Part shown: positions 1 through 7,574 of the stretch, piece after piece | Layout of the letters: every line of letters starts with the position of its first letter | How positions within the stretch are numbered: the stretch's first letter is position 1 | Source: Pseudomonadota bacterium | GTDB lineage: Bacteria > Pseudomonadota > Gammaproteobacteria > Pseudomonadales > Oceanobacteraceae | Reading direction: 5' to 3' | NCBI GenBank assembly: GCA_023399105.1 | Contig: JAEWQT010000311.1 | Coordinates: forward strand, 1 to 7,886 | Length of the DNA stretch: 7,886 nucleotides | The notes under the pieces: model-generated | Seen by the model: the letters and a program-made list of their open reading frames with translations, nothing else | Told to the model about the DNA's origin: nothing | The model's database searches: none | Program-made: the position numbers and the translations under genes

Positions 1-1586
1 TGTACGAAAAACTGGCCGGCATGACCGGTACTGCAGATACCGAAGCCTTTGAATTTCACCAGATTTATGGTCTGGATGTGGTGGTTATTCCGACCAACAA
101 AGAAGTGCGCCGGATTGATTACAACGATGTTATTTACGCCACCCAGAAAGAAAAATACGACGCCGTTATCGAAGAAATCCGCACCGTGACCGCCGCTGGC
201 CGGCCGGTGTTGGTCGGTACTGCGTCGATCGAGTCTTCTGAATACGTATCGGCGTTACTCAGCAAAGCCAAGGTCGCGCACAATGTGCTGAACGCCAAAG
301 AAAACGCCCGTGAAGCGCAGATTATTGCCGAAGCCGGCCGTCCCGGCGCCGTGACCATTGCCACCAACATGGCCGGTCGTGGTACCGATATTATGCTGGG
401 CGGTAACTGGGAAGCCGAAGTCGCGGCATTGGAAAACCCCAGCGAAGCACAGATTGCGGCGATTAAAGCCGATTGGCAGAAGCGCCACGATGCTGTGCTG
501 GCAGCCGGTGGTCTGCACATTATCGGTACCGAACGGCATGAATCCCGTCGTATTGATAACCAGCTGCGCGGCCGTGCCGGCCGTCAGGGCGATGCCGGTT
601 CCACCCGCTTCTTCCTGTCACTGGAAGACAACCTGATGCGTATTTTCATGTCTGAGCGTATGCGCAGCATGATGCAGGCGCTGGGCATGAAAGACGGTGA
701 ATCCATTGAGCATAAGATGGTGACCAACGCGGTTGAAAAAGCGCAGCGTAAAGTGGAAGGTCGTAACTTCGATATCCGTAAACAGCTGCTGGAATACGAC
801 GACGTGGCCAACGATCAGCGCCGGGTGGTGTACAACCAGCGCAATGACCTGATGGCCATGGACAATATCGGTGAGATCATCACCAATATTCGCCAGGACG
901 TGGTTGCAGAAACCATCAGCCAGTTTATTGCCCCGCAGAGTCTGGAAGAACAGTGGGATATTGAAGGTCTGGAAGCGGCCCTGAAAGAGCAGTTTGATAT
1001 CGAATTGCCAGTGCGCCAGTGGCTGGATACCGAAGAAAAACTGTACGAAGAAACCCTGCGCGAACGCATTCTGCAGGCGATTCAGGCTGCTTATGATGCA
1101 AAAGCCGAGCAGGCCGGTGTGGCCGTGCTGCATCAGTTTGAAAAACAGGTGATGCTGCAGGTGCTGGATAACCTCTGGAAAGAACACCTGGCCACCATGG
1201 ATTACCTGCGTCAGGGCATCCATCTGCGTGGTTATGGTCAGAAAAACCCGAAACAGGAATATAAGCGCGAGTCGTTCTACCTGTTTGAGCAGTTACTGAA
1301 GAACATCAAGCACGACACCATCCGCATTCTGTCGCACGTAAAAGTCCGTCAGGAAGAAGAAGTGCAGCGGCTGGAAGAAGAACGCCGGGCGGCCGCCGCC
1401 GCCCTGGCTGAGCGGGCAAAATATCAGCATGAAGAGGCAGAATCCCTGACCGGTTACGGTCCGCAGGAAGAAGAAGCGCCGGCGGCGCAGCCTTTCGTGC
1501 GCGATGAAAAGAAAGTCGGCCGCAATGACCCCTGTCCATGCGGTTCCGGTAAAAAGTACAAACATTGTCACGGCACATTGTCGTAA
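1..1586 (+). CDS. secA: SecA preprotein translocase ATPase, C-terminal part (5' end outside window)
   Basis: SecA is the ATPase motor that drives unfolded preproteins through the SecYEG channel at the inner membrane. Only the last 527 codons are here. The frame is already open at base 3 and reads [18 protein letters not shown], a hallmark SecA stretch, so the ATG at 21 is internal. The Walker A and B motifs of the first nucleotide-binding fold lie to the left of the window. The second fold is present: MAGRGTD (369-389) and the arginine-finger motif [11 protein letters not shown] (561-593). The scaffold/wing and two-helix-finger regions follow (for example [13 protein letters not shown] and [13 protein letters not shown]). 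A charged, alanine-rich linker (about 1370-1500) leads to the C-terminal zinc/SecB-binding tail [19 protein letters not shown], with ligands CxC...CH at 1533, 1539, 1566 and 1569. The C-terminal length matches E. coli SecA, so the whole protein is probably near 900 residues. It is the first gene seen of a run with argJ and mutT. Confidence 0.98.
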   Translation, partial: YEKLAGMTGTADTEAFEFHQIYGLDVVVIPTNKEVRRIDYNDVIYATQKEKYDAVIEEIRTVTAAGRPVLVGTASIESSEYVSALLSKAKVAHNVLNAKENAREAQIIAEAGRPGAVTIATNMAGRGTDIMLGGNWEAEVAALENPSEAQIAAIKADWQKRHDAVLAAGGLHIIGTERHESRRIDNQLRGRAGRQGDAGSTRFFLSLEDNLMRIFMSERMRSMMQALGMKDGESIEHKMVTNAVEKAQRKVEGRNFDIRKQLLEYDDVANDQRRVVYNQRNDLMAMDNIGEIITNIRQDVVAETISQFIAPQSLEEQWDIEGLEAALKEQFDIELPVRQWLDTEEKLYEETLRERILQAIQAAYDAKAEQAGVAVLHQFEKQVMLQVLDNLWKEHLATMDYLRQGIHLRGYGQKNPKQEYKRESFYLFEQLLKNIKHDTIRILSHVKVRQEEEVQRLEEERRAAAAALAERAKYQHEEAESLTGYGPQEEEAPAAQPFVRDEKKVGRNDPCPCGSGKKYKHCHGTLS

Positions 1587-1600
1587 GGCGTCAGCACAAA

Positions 1601-2818
1601 ATGGCAGTTAATTTCACAGTATTTGAACAGTTCAAAGCGGTTGATGGTATTCGTCTGGGCGTGGCTCAGGCGCATGTGCGTTATGCCAACCGCGATGACA
1701 TGGTTGTTATTGAGCTGGCCGAGGGCAGCTCGGTGGCCGGGGTGTTCACCACCAACGCCTTTTGTGCGGCGCCGGTGCACATCAGCAAAGCGCATCTGCA
1801 ACAAACTGCACCGCGTTACCTGCTGATCAACACCGGTAACGCCAATGCCGGTACCGGCAAAGCCGGTTTTGCCAATGCCACCCGCAGCTGTGAGTTGCTG
1901 GCTCAGGCCACTGGTGTGAAAGCTGAGGAAGTACTGCCATTTTCCACCGGTGTGATCGGTGAGCCGCTGAATATGCCGGCCTTTGAACGCGGTATACCGG
2001 CGGCGCTGGACAATCTGAGTGCCGATAACTGGGCCCGGGCTGCCAAGGGCATCATGACCACCGATACCCTGCCGAAGGGATACAGCACCCAGTTTGAGGT
2101 GAACGGCAAAACCGTCACCATCACCGGTATTTCCAAAGGTGCCGGTATGATTATGCCGAACATGGCCACTATGCTGGGCTTTATCGGCACGGATGCGGGC
2201 ATTGCTCCGGCGCTGCTGCAATCCTGGTGTAAAGAGCTGGCCGATTGTTCGTTCAACCGCATTACCATTGACGGTGATACCTCCACCAACGATTCCTGCA
2301 TGCTGATGGCCACCGGCCGCAGCGGCGTGCAGATCAACGATGTGGCCAGCCCGGAAGCGCAGCTGGTGTTCAGCAAACTGAAAGAAGCCTTCCAGATTCT
2401 GGCACAGGCGATCGTACGCGATGGCGAAGGGGCCACCAAGTTCGTCACCATCGAAGTGGGCGGAGCTGCCAGTCAGAAAGAAGCGCTGGACGTGGCTTAT
2501 ACCGTGGCGCATTCACCGCTGGTAAAAACCGCGATGTTCGCTTCCGATGCCAACTGGGGCCGTATTCTGGCCGCGGTTGGTCGCAGTGGCGTACAGAACT
2601 TCGATCTGGATAAAGTGCAGATCTATCTGGACGACGTACAGATTGTTGAAAATGGTGGCCGTCGTGAAGCCTATACCGAAGCGGACGGCGCGGCGGTGTT
2701 TGCCCGCACCGAATTCCGTGTCCGTATTGAGCTGGGTCGTGGCGATGCCCGCGAAGAACTCTGGACCTGCGACTTCTCGCACGATTACGTCACCATTAAC
2801 GCCAATTACCGTTCCTGA
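1601..2818 (+). CDS. argJ: ArgJ, bifunctional ornithine acetyltransferase / N-acetylglutamate synthase
   Basis: ArgJ moves the acetyl group from N-acetylornithine to glutamate, the recycling step of the cyclic arginine pathway. Some family members also make N-acetylglutamate from acetyl-CoA. The 405-residue length is normal. The self-cleavage motif [14 protein letters not shown] spans residues 179-192. In this family the precursor cuts itself between Ala and Thr, so alpha should be residues 1-189 and beta should start at the nucleophile Thr190. The oxyanion-hole pair is Thr116-Gly117 in [11 protein letters not shown]. Other family stretches are NTGNANAGTG, the [16 protein letters not shown] region and the C-terminal NANYRS. 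I chose the ATG at 1601 because [11 protein letters not shown] is the usual N-terminus. A TTG at 1565 would add 12 residues read out of the secA end. An AAGG overlapping the secA stop lies about 12 bases upstream, a weak ribosome site. The gap to secA is 14 bases, so the two are probably cotranscribed. Whether it is mono- or bifunctional cannot be told from sequence. Confidence 0.97.
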   Translation: MAVNFTVFEQFKAVDGIRLGVAQAHVRYANRDDMVVIELAEGSSVAGVFTTNAFCAAPVHISKAHLQQTAPRYLLINTGNANAGTGKAGFANATRSCELLAQATGVKAEEVLPFSTGVIGEPLNMPAFERGIPAALDNLSADNWARAAKGIMTTDTLPKGYSTQFEVNGKTVTITGISKGAGMIMPNMATMLGFIGTDAGIAPALLQSWCKELADCSFNRITIDGDTSTNDSCMLMATGRSGVQINDVASPEAQLVFSKLKEAFQILAQAIVRDGEGATKFVTIEVGGAASQKEALDVAYTVAHSPLVKTAMFASDANWGRILAAVGRSGVQNFDLDKVQIYLDDVQIVENGGRREAYTEADGAAVFARTEFRVRIELGRGDAREELWTCDFSHDYVTINANYRS

Positions 2819-3228
2819 TGAAAACCGTGCACGTTGCCGTGGCGGTCGTGGTCGTTAATGACCACGACATCCTCATTGCCCGCCGCCCGGATGATAAACA
2901 TCAGGGCGGGTTATGGGAGTTTCCCGGCGGTAAAGTTGAGGTCGGTGAAACCGTGCCGGCGGCTCTGGTGCGCGAACTGGATGAAGAGGTGGCTCTGAGC
3001 GTGCGGCCGGAACAGATGGCACCGTTGCTGCAGATTCCGTTTCAATACCCAGATAAAAGCGTGTTGCTGGATGTGTACTGGGTGGAGGCGGATATGAATG
3101 CGGCGCTGCTGGCGCACGGCGCTGAAGGCCAGGAAGTGCGCTGGGTACCCTTTATGCGGTTGCCGGAGTTCGGGTTCCCGGCGGCCAATCAGGCCATCGT
3201 GCAGGCTATTTTGCAGCGTCTCGGCTGA
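2818..3228 (+). CDS. mutT: MutT-like Nudix hydrolase (probable 8-oxo-dGTP diphosphatase)
   Basis: This is a 136-residue stand-alone Nudix enzyme. The family hydrolyses nucleoside diphosphates linked to another group, and MutT removes 8-oxo-dGTP from the nucleotide pool to prevent A:T to C:G mutations. The Nudix box runs from Gly38 to Leu60 (GKVEVGE, then RELDEEVAL), with the metal-binding residues Arg52, Glu53, Glu56 and Glu57 in place. The usual glycine near the end of the box is Ala59 here. Features aligning with E. coli MutT include Arg22-Arg23, the LWEFPGGK segment (Phe35) and Asn124 in FPAANQAIV, which corresponds to the 8-oxoguanine-contacting Asn119 of E. coli. That makes a true MutT role more likely than a generic Nudix role. 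The start ATG shares one base with the argJ TGA and has no clear ribosome site, which suggests translational coupling. In Pseudomonas the equivalent gene is often fused to a thiamine-phosphate-synthase-like domain. That domain is absent here. Confidence 0.9.
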   Translation: MKTVHVAVAVVVVNDHDILIARRPDDKHQGGLWEFPGGKVEVGETVPAALVRELDEEVALSVRPEQMAPLLQIPFQYPDKSVLLDVYWVEADMNAALLAHGAEGQEVRWVPFMRLPEFGFPAANQAIVQAILQRLG

Positions 3229-3242
3229 TTCGCTGCCATCCT

Positions 3243-3608
3243 TCAGTTAAAAAAATTCATAAAGGGCCACAACATCAGGCCCAGAATCAAGGCGATGGCG
3301 ACCGCCACAGCGACAAAATCCACCGGTCGTTCGCGGAAGCGTTGCCAGATTCCCGGAATGTCGCCGCTGTGCAGGCGCTGCTGAAATTCTTCCTGCAGCC
3401 GCGAACTCCGTTGCTGTTGGTAATCCTCAATCAGCGCCCGGGCGTGCCCGAAGTCAGCATCGTTGCGCAACCAGATAGCGGCCAGGGAGATACGCCAGCG
3501 ACCGGCATCGGTTTCGTAGGTGTCAAAACCCGCTTCATCCAGCAGTTGCCGTACTTCATTGGCTTCATCGTCGCTGACGCCATTCAGGCGAAATAATAAT
3601 TTGGCCAT
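3243..3608 (-). CDS. DUF6164-like small membrane-anchored protein, function unknown
   Basis: This 121-residue protein resembles from memory the uncharacterised family DUF6164, whose members begin MAKLL and carry a DDEA..VRxLLDE..ff.YET motif. Residues 1-65 look like a small alpha/beta domain (VSDDEANEVRQLLDEAGFD, then YET, then GRWRISLAAIWLRNDAD), perhaps ferredoxin-like and similar in build to DUF2007-type domains. Residues 58-93 are charged and probably helical. Residues 97-117 form one hydrophobic span (about FVAVAVAIALILGLMLW), so the protein is probably tail-anchored with its N-terminal domain in the cytoplasm. It has no signal peptide and no catalytic motif that I recognise. The start ATG lies 3 bases after the lnt stop, with a GGAG 12 bases upstream inside the lnt end. 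This makes it the last gene of the minus-strand run and probably cotranslated with lnt. The family name is a recollection, not a search result. The function is unknown. Confidence 0.8.
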   Translation of the reverse strand: MAKLLFRLNGVSDDEANEVRQLLDEAGFDTYETDAGRWRISLAAIWLRNDADFGHARALIEDYQQQRSSRLQEEFQQRLHSGDIPGIWQRFRERPVDFVAVAVAIALILGLMLWPFMNFFN

Positions 3609-3611
3609 AAC

Positions 3612-5111
3612 TCAGTGGTGCTCCGTTACGGAGAGCTGCCGGCGTCGCCAACCGGCCAGGCTCAGAATCGACAGGCTCAGCAGCGCCAGTGGCCACAGGC
3701 CCAGTTGCATATAAGGCGTGCTGCCGTGGCGCATTTCAGCACGGCCGTTAAGGGTACCGCGCTGTTCATAAGGCAGGCGTTGCAGCAGCCGCCCTTTGTG
3801 ATCGACTAAGGCGGTAATGCCGGTATTGGTCGCACGCAGCAACCAGCGGCCGGTTTCCAGAGCGCGCATCTGCGCCAGCGCCATGTGTTGTTTGGGGCCC
3901 AGGGAGTCGCCGAACCAGGCATCGTTGCTGACGGTCACCAGAAAATCCGCCTGCTGTGCCATACGGCTGACCAGTTGCGGATACGCAATTTCGTAACAGA
4001 TAAAGGGTGCCACCAAAAAGGTGTCTTCACCCTTAGCGGCTTTCAGCAGTGGCTGGTCGGCCGGGCCATGGCGGAAGCTGGACATATCCAGATCGAAGAA
4101 CGGAATCAGCCCCCGGATCTGTTGTTCAAAGGGGACAAACTCACCAAAGGGCACCAGCTGTTGCTTATGGTAAATGCCTTCGCCGGCACCGAAGGCCACG
4201 ATGCTGTTGTGAAATTCACCGGCCAGCTCATGTCCGCGCGGGTAACGGTAGGCAATGCCGGTGATGACCGTGGTGTTATGTTCCAGGGCTTCGGCGGCGA
4301 TTTCATTCATGGCCGGGCGAAACTGGTCCAGCAGTTTGGTGACGGCGGTTTCCGGCCACAGAATCAGATTGCTGTCCCAGTGCTGGCTGGTCTGGTCGTA
4401 ATAGATGCCGATGGTGGGGTCCATCATTTCCGGCCGCCATTTCAGGTGTTGTGGAATATTGCCCTGTACCGCACTGACGTTGAGGGATCCGGTGATTTCT
4501 GTCCACTCCAGCGGTTGCAGCAGTGCTCCGGCCGGCCATACCAGTAACCCGGCCAGCAGGGCGTAACGGCGGCGTTGCCAGACTTCAAAGCACAGGCTGA
4601 CGCTCAGTAACAGCAGGAAGGAGATACCATAGCTGCCGATGATGGGTGCCCAGCCCGCCAGCCAGCTGTGCAGGTGGGCATCGCCAGCGAACAGCCAGGG
4701 GAAGCCGGTGAGGAAATTACCGCGTAACCATTCATACAAAAACCAGCAGACCGGCAGCGTCAGCCAGGCCAGTGTCTGGCCAAACAGGCGCTGGCGCAGG
4801 GCAAAGACCAGCGCCGGAAAAATGGCCAGAAAGCCGGCAAACAAGGCCACCATTAAAATGGCCAGCGGCGCGGGTGTGCCACCAAAGCGATGAATACTGA
4901 CGTAAATCCAGGACACGCCCACAGCAAACTTAGCGAAGCTGAACAACCAGGTATAAATGAAGGCCTGGCGCGGCGTGTGGCTGTGCTGCAAAGCGTACAC
5001 CAGCACAGCAAGGCTCAGTAACCCCAGCGGCCACCAGAAGAAAGGCGCCAGCGCCAGCGGAAACAACGCACCGGCAAGCAGTAACAACAGGGGAATCAGC
5101 CAGCGTGGCAT
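3612..5111 (-). CDS. lnt: Apolipoprotein N-acyltransferase Lnt
   Basis: Lnt adds the third acyl chain to the N-terminal cysteine of outer-membrane lipoproteins, using phospholipid as donor, at the periplasmic face of the inner membrane. The protein has 499 residues, close to the usual length of about 510. The N-terminal 200 residues hold several hydrophobic spans (about 4-40, 52-70, 80-104, 113-126, 150-172 and 184-200). Next comes the nitrilase-like periplasmic domain, with its catalytic triad visible as Glu254 (ILWPETAV), Lys316 (HKQQLVPFGEF) and Cys372 (FICYEIAYP). The supporting Glu324 and Glu374 keep the same spacing as in E. coli. A final membrane span lies at about 470-486, followed by a basic tail. 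The start ATG at 5111 is chosen because a strong AAGGAAAG ribosome site sits just upstream. A GTG at 5150 would lie inside a hairpin. The gene follows corC as in E. coli and is separated from it by a terminator-like hairpin. Confidence 0.97.
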   Translation of the reverse strand: MPRWLIPLLLLLAGALFPLALAPFFWWPLGLLSLAVLVYALQHSHTPRQAFIYTWLFSFAKFAVGVSWIYVSIHRFGGTPAPLAILMVALFAGFLAIFPALVFALRQRLFGQTLAWLTLPVCWFLYEWLRGNFLTGFPWLFAGDAHLHSWLAGWAPIIGSYGISFLLLLSVSLCFEVWQRRRYALLAGLLVWPAGALLQPLEWTEITGSLNVSAVQGNIPQHLKWRPEMMDPTIGIYYDQTSQHWDSNLILWPETAVTKLLDQFRPAMNEIAAEALEHNTTVITGIAYRYPRGHELAGEFHNSIVAFGAGEGIYHKQQLVPFGEFVPFEQQIRGLIPFFDLDMSSFRHGPADQPLLKAAKGEDTFLVAPFICYEIAYPQLVSRMAQQADFLVTVSNDAWFGDSLGPKQHMALAQMRALETGRWLLRATNTGITALVDHKGRLLQRLPYEQRGTLNGRAEMRHGSTPYMQLGLWPLALLSLSILSLAGWRRRQLSVTEHH

Positions 5112-5115
5112 GGAA

Positions 5116-5123
5116 CTTTCCTT
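5116..5123 (-). promoter_or_regulatory. Strong ribosome binding site for lnt
   Basis: On the minus strand this reads AAGGAAAG. The AGGA core ends 7 bases before the ATG at 5111. It decides the lnt start in favour of 5111 over the upstream GTG at 5150, and it gives lnt its own initiation signal, unlike the overlapping genes above it in the operon. Confidence 0.8.
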
Positions 5124-5135
5124 GCAACAGGTCAT

Positions 5136-5164
5136 AAAAGAAGGGCACACCGATTGGTGTGCCC
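5136..5164 (-). terminator. Terminator-like hairpin between corC and lnt
   Basis: On the minus strand, 5 bases after the corC stop, GGGCACACC pairs perfectly with GGTGTGCCC around the loop AATC (stem arms 5143-5151 and 5156-5164). The tail is TTCTTTTATG, six T in the first seven bases. This has the form of an intrinsic terminator with a somewhat broken T run. It sits inside a conserved operon, so it may reduce rather than stop transcription into lnt, or protect the 3' end of the upstream message. No convincing promoter is visible in the 30 bases between it and lnt. Confidence 0.7.
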
Positions 5165-5169
5165 ATGGG

Positions 5170-6009
5170 TCAGATTTCCTGGCGGGTCACTTCCAGCAGG
5201 TTGATCTGCCGGCTGGTACCGTTCACCACCTTAAACTGCCACTGATCAATGCGGATGCTTTCATTGCATTCCGGTACCCGGCCGAAATGATGAATCACAA
5301 TACCACCGACGGTATCAAAATCATCTTCCGGCAGACGGGTGTGAAAGTGTTCATTGAAGTCTTCCACCGGCGTCAGGGCTTTCACCATAATGGCGCCGTC
5401 TTCCATCACCTTGATGTTGCCGTCTTCGTCGTGCTCATCGTGCTCATCTTCGATGTCGCCGACAATCTGCTCGAGCACATCTTCAATGGTTACCAGACCG
5501 GCGGCGCCACCGAATTCATCGACCACCACCGCCATGTGGTTACGGGTAGCACGGAATTCACGCAGCAGCACGTTCAGACGTTTGCTTTCCGGCACAAAGG
5601 TCGTGGGGCGCAGAATATCTTTCAGTACAAATGAGTCCCGCTGACCATTCAGAATCAGCGGTAACAGATCTTTGGCCAACAAAACGCCCAGCACTTCATT
5701 CTGGCCTTCGCCCAGCACCGGAAAGCGCGAATGCGCCGACTCGATGATGCGGGGCAAAAATTCCTGGATGGGGTCATTAATGCCGATGGAGACCATTTGC
5801 GAACGCGGCACCATGATGTCGCGCACCTGCATTTCCGACACCTGTAACGCACCTTCAAGGATGGTCAGGGTGTCGCTGTCGACAATGCTGCGCTCGGCAG
5901 CCTCGCGCACAATGTCTTTAATGTCCTGACGGCTTTGCGGGTCGTCGGAAAACAGGTCAGTAAACTTTTCCAGCCAACTTCGTGGCTGGCTTGTTCGGTC
6001 GTCGCTCAT
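5170..6009 (-). CDS. corC: CorC/YbeX, soluble CBS-pair and CorC_HlyC domain protein
   Basis: CorC (YbeX) was first named for magnesium/cobalt efflux together with CorA. In E. coli it is also tied to ribosome and RNA metabolism alongside YbeY, so its exact role is unsettled. The 279 residues match the short soluble type (E. coli has 292), with no DUF21 membrane domain. Residues 1-60 form a charged helical N-terminus. A CBS pair spans about 66-185 ([10 protein letters not shown]...HSRFPVLGE, and later [26 protein letters not shown]). An acidic His/Asp-rich linker lies at 187-197. A CorC_HlyC domain spans about 205-277 (VEDFNEHF, then [10 protein letters not shown] and FGRVPECNE). The CBS pair is expected to bind an adenine nucleotide, probably with Mg. 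The ATG overlaps the ybeY stop in an ATGA, with a GAGG 4 bases upstream. A small inverted repeat covers this start. Confidence 0.96.
   Translation of the reverse strand: MSDDRTSQPRSWLEKFTDLFSDDPQSRQDIKDIVREAAERSIVDSDTLTILEGALQVSEMQVRDIMVPRSQMVSIGINDPIQEFLPRIIESAHSRFPVLGEGQNEVLGVLLAKDLLPLILNGQRDSFVLKDILRPTTFVPESKRLNVLLREFRATRNHMAVVVDEFGGAAGLVTIEDVLEQIVGDIEDEHDEHDEDGNIKVMEDGAIMVKALTPVEDFNEHFHTRLPEDDFDTVGGIVIHHFGRVPECNESIRIDQWQFKVVNGTSRQINLLEVTRQEI
5431..5448 (-). repeat. Perfect 9-base tandem duplication inside corC
   Basis: The plus-strand unit GTGCTCATC occurs twice back to back (5431-5439 and 5440-5448). It encodes two Asp-Glu-His steps in the acidic linker between the CBS pair and the CorC_HlyC domain. 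The unit is a multiple of three, so copy-number change would keep the frame. Confidence 0.8.
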
Positions 6010-6488
6010 GATGCCTCATCATCGGAGTAAGGGTCAGAAAACCCCAGTGCGGCCATAATCTGCCGCTCCAGGTTTTCCATGGTTTCTGCTTCGTCGTCCT
6101 TTATATGGTCGTACCCCAGCAAATGCAAGCAGCCGTGTACCACCATGTGGGCCCAATGGGCCTGTGGGGTTTTGCCTTGTTCGCTGGCTTCCGCCTGTAC
6201 CACCGGGGCGCAGATGATCAGGTCGCCGAGCAGCTCAATCGGAACTTCCGGCGGTGCTTCAAAGGGAAAAGACAGCACATTGGTGGGTTTGTCTTTGCCA
6301 CGGTATTCGCTGTTCAGTTCCTGGCTTTCGTCGTTATGCACTAAGCGAATAGTCAGCTCAGGTTCAGTAAACTCCGTACGCTCCTGCAGAGCGGCGGTCG
6401 CCCAATGCTGCAGTTCATCATCCGTGGGCAGATAAGCGGCCCAGCCTTCCAGCTCGTCGGCAATCTGCACGTCCAGCAAAAGGTTCAT
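6006..6488 (-). CDS. ybeY: YbeY endoribonuclease / rRNA maturation factor
   Basis: YbeY is a zinc-dependent single-strand endoribonuclease that takes part in 16S rRNA 3'-end maturation and, with RNase R, in 70S ribosome quality control in the cytoplasm. The 160-residue length is typical. The metal-binding signature [11 protein letters not shown] gives the three histidines His118, His122 and His128. The conserved arginine in [15 protein letters not shown] is Arg63 (Arg59 in E. coli). GDLIIC and the following helix match the family core. The ATG overlaps the phoH stop in an ATGA, with a GGAG 7 bases upstream inside phoH, so initiation should be efficient and coupled. Its position between phoH/ybeZ and corC/ybeX is the conserved one. 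YbeZ is a known partner of YbeY in several bacteria. The C-terminus ends in an acidic tail ([10 protein letters not shown]). Confidence 0.97.
   Translation of the reverse strand: MNLLLDVQIADELEGWAAYLPTDDELQHWATAALQERTEFTEPELTIRLVHNDESQELNSEYRGKDKPTNVLSFPFEAPPEVPIELLGDLIICAPVVQAEASEQGKTPQAHWAHMVVHGCLHLLGYDHIKDDEAETMENLERQIMAALGFSDPYSDDEAS
6008..6022 (-). promoter_or_regulatory. Inverted repeat over the ybeY stop / corC start
   Basis: The plus strand reads ATGATG CCT CATCAT, a perfect 6-bp arm pair around a 3-base loop. On the transcribed strand the loop is AGG, part of the corC ribosome site GAGG, and the distal arm takes in the first two bases of the corC ATG (6009). The stem is AT-rich and weak. 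It could keep corC initiation dependent on ribosomes finishing ybeY, in line with the ATGA overlap. It may also be chance in a run of GAT/CAT codons. Confidence 0.35.
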
Positions 6489-7564
6489 GCGTTGTCTCCG
6501 GCGTCGCGGGCGGCGCGTTGTTCGGCTTTGCGCTGGTCGTCCTGCTCTTCAAAGCGGTCGTAGGCATCGACGATGCGTTGCACCAGCGGGTGGCGGACCA
6601 CGTCGGCATTGGTGAAACGGGTGATGCCGATGCCGGGCACACCATTCAGCACTTCCAGACCGTGTTTCAGGCCGGAATAGACCCCGCGGGGTAAGTCCAC
6701 CTGGGTAACATCGCCGGTAATCACGGCTTTGGAGCCAAAACCCACCCGGGTCAGGAACATTTTCATCTGCTCTTTGGTGGTGTTCTGCGATTCATCCAGA
6801 ATCACAAAGGAATGGCTCAGGGTGCGGCCACGCATATAGGCCAGCGGCGCAATTTCAATCATATTGCGTTCGATGTAACGCGCCACTTTTTCAAAGCCGA
6901 GCATTTCATACAGGGCGTCGTACAGCGGGCGCAGGTAGGGGTCAATTTTCTGCGCCAGATCACCGGGCAGGAAGCCGAGTTTTTCGCCGGCTTCTACCGC
7001 CGGGCGTACCAGCAGAATGCGTTTTACTTCATCACGCTGCAGGGCTTCTACCGCTGCGGCGACGGCCAGAAAGGTTTTGCCGGTACCGGCCGGGCCAACG
7101 CCAAAGTTGATATCAAATTCGCGCACGCGCTGCAGGTATTCCAGCTGGTGCGGACCGCGCGGCTTAATAACGGCCTGCGGCGTTTTGATGATATGGCTGT
7201 CGTAATCGTTTTTCTTGCGGCCGCTGCTTTCTTCGGCGCCATCTTCCTGCAAAAACAGATGAATCAGATCCGGGGTAATCAGGGTGCCGTTAGCGGTTTC
7301 GGCATACAGACGCTGAATCAGCCGGGCCGCGCGTTGCGCCAGTTTCAGTTTGCCTTCCAGGGTGAACTGGCCGCCGCGGTTATATACCGTTAAACCAAAG
7401 TTATCGGCAATCTGTTCGATATGGCTGTCGAAATGGCCACACAGGTTGGCCAGGCGGCCGGCGTCATCCGGTTCCAGCGTAAAGCTGATGCTGTGTTGGG
7501 TGGGGCTGGCGGGCTTGGCCGCGTTGGTCTGAAGGTCGTCGGCAGGCAAGATAGGATCGGTCAA
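6485..7564 (-). CDS. ybeZ: PhoH-family ATPase YbeZ
   Basis: YbeZ is a cytoplasmic PhoH-type P-loop NTPase with a proposed RNA-linked or helicase-like role that works with YbeY. Counted from the TTG at 7564 it has 359 residues (E. coli has 346). The N-terminal domain (about 25-85) has the usual [16 protein letters not shown]...NRGGQF layout. Walker A is GPAGTGKT (157-164). [16 protein letters not shown] and [17 protein letters not shown] follow. Walker B is VILDESQN (254-261), and the sensor-like [13 protein letters not shown] lies near 282-294. The C-terminus is charged ([18 protein letters not shown]). I prefer the TTG because GGAG lies 10 bases upstream. The in-frame GTG at 7588 would add eight residues (MRPRRKDS), has no ribosome site and falls in a hairpin. 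The gene lies just after miaB and overlaps ybeY by four bases. Confidence 0.95.
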   Translation of the reverse strand: MTDPILPADDLQTNAAKPASPTQHSISFTLEPDDAGRLANLCGHFDSHIEQIADNFGLTVYNRGGQFTLEGKLKLAQRAARLIQRLYAETANGTLITPDLIHLFLQEDGAEESSGRKKNDYDSHIIKTPQAVIKPRGPHQLEYLQRVREFDINFGVGPAGTGKTFLAVAAAVEALQRDEVKRILLVRPAVEAGEKLGFLPGDLAQKIDPYLRPLYDALYEMLGFEKVARYIERNMIEIAPLAYMRGRTLSHSFVILDESQNTTKEQMKMFLTRVGFGSKAVITGDVTQVDLPRGVYSGLKHGLEVLNGVPGIGITRFTNADVVRHPLVQRIVDAYDRFEEQDDQRKAEQRAARDAGDNA

Positions 7565-7574
7565 AGAGTCTTTT

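Noticed and set aside
618..1223. Open frame of 201 codons on the minus strand opposite secA
   Set aside because: Its Phe/His-rich composition is the mirror of Glu/Lys/Gln-rich SecA helices. It has no domain, and secA is clearly the real gene.
1375..1420. GC-rich GCC/GCG repeat-like run in secA
   Set aside because: It is a polyalanine stretch in the variable C-terminal linker of SecA. The codons are not arranged as a regular tandem repeat.
1565..1600. TTG start for argJ twelve codons upstream
   Set aside because: The extension is read from the secA zinc-tail codons in another frame and does not resemble ArgJ N-termini. The ATG at 1601 gives the standard start.
1568..2512. Long open frame of 314 codons on the minus strand across argJ
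   Set aside because: It lies fully opposite argJ, which has all its family motifs. The translation shows no recognisable domain and is rich in His/Gly/Arg, as expected from the complement of a codon-biased gene.
3213..3236. Possible terminator at the end of mutT
   Set aside because: The 6-bp stem has a 12-base loop and no T run on either strand, so it does not meet the form of an intrinsic terminator.
3885..4547. Open frame of 220 codons on the plus strand opposite lnt
   Set aside because: It is antisense to the catalytic domain of lnt, with no ribosome site or recognisable domain. It is an antisense shadow.
5112..5150. Extended lnt N-terminus from the GTG at 5150
   Set aside because: That start lies within the corC-lnt hairpin, has no ribosome site and adds MCPSFMTCCKESS, unlike Lnt N-termini. 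The ATG at 5111 has a strong ribosome site.
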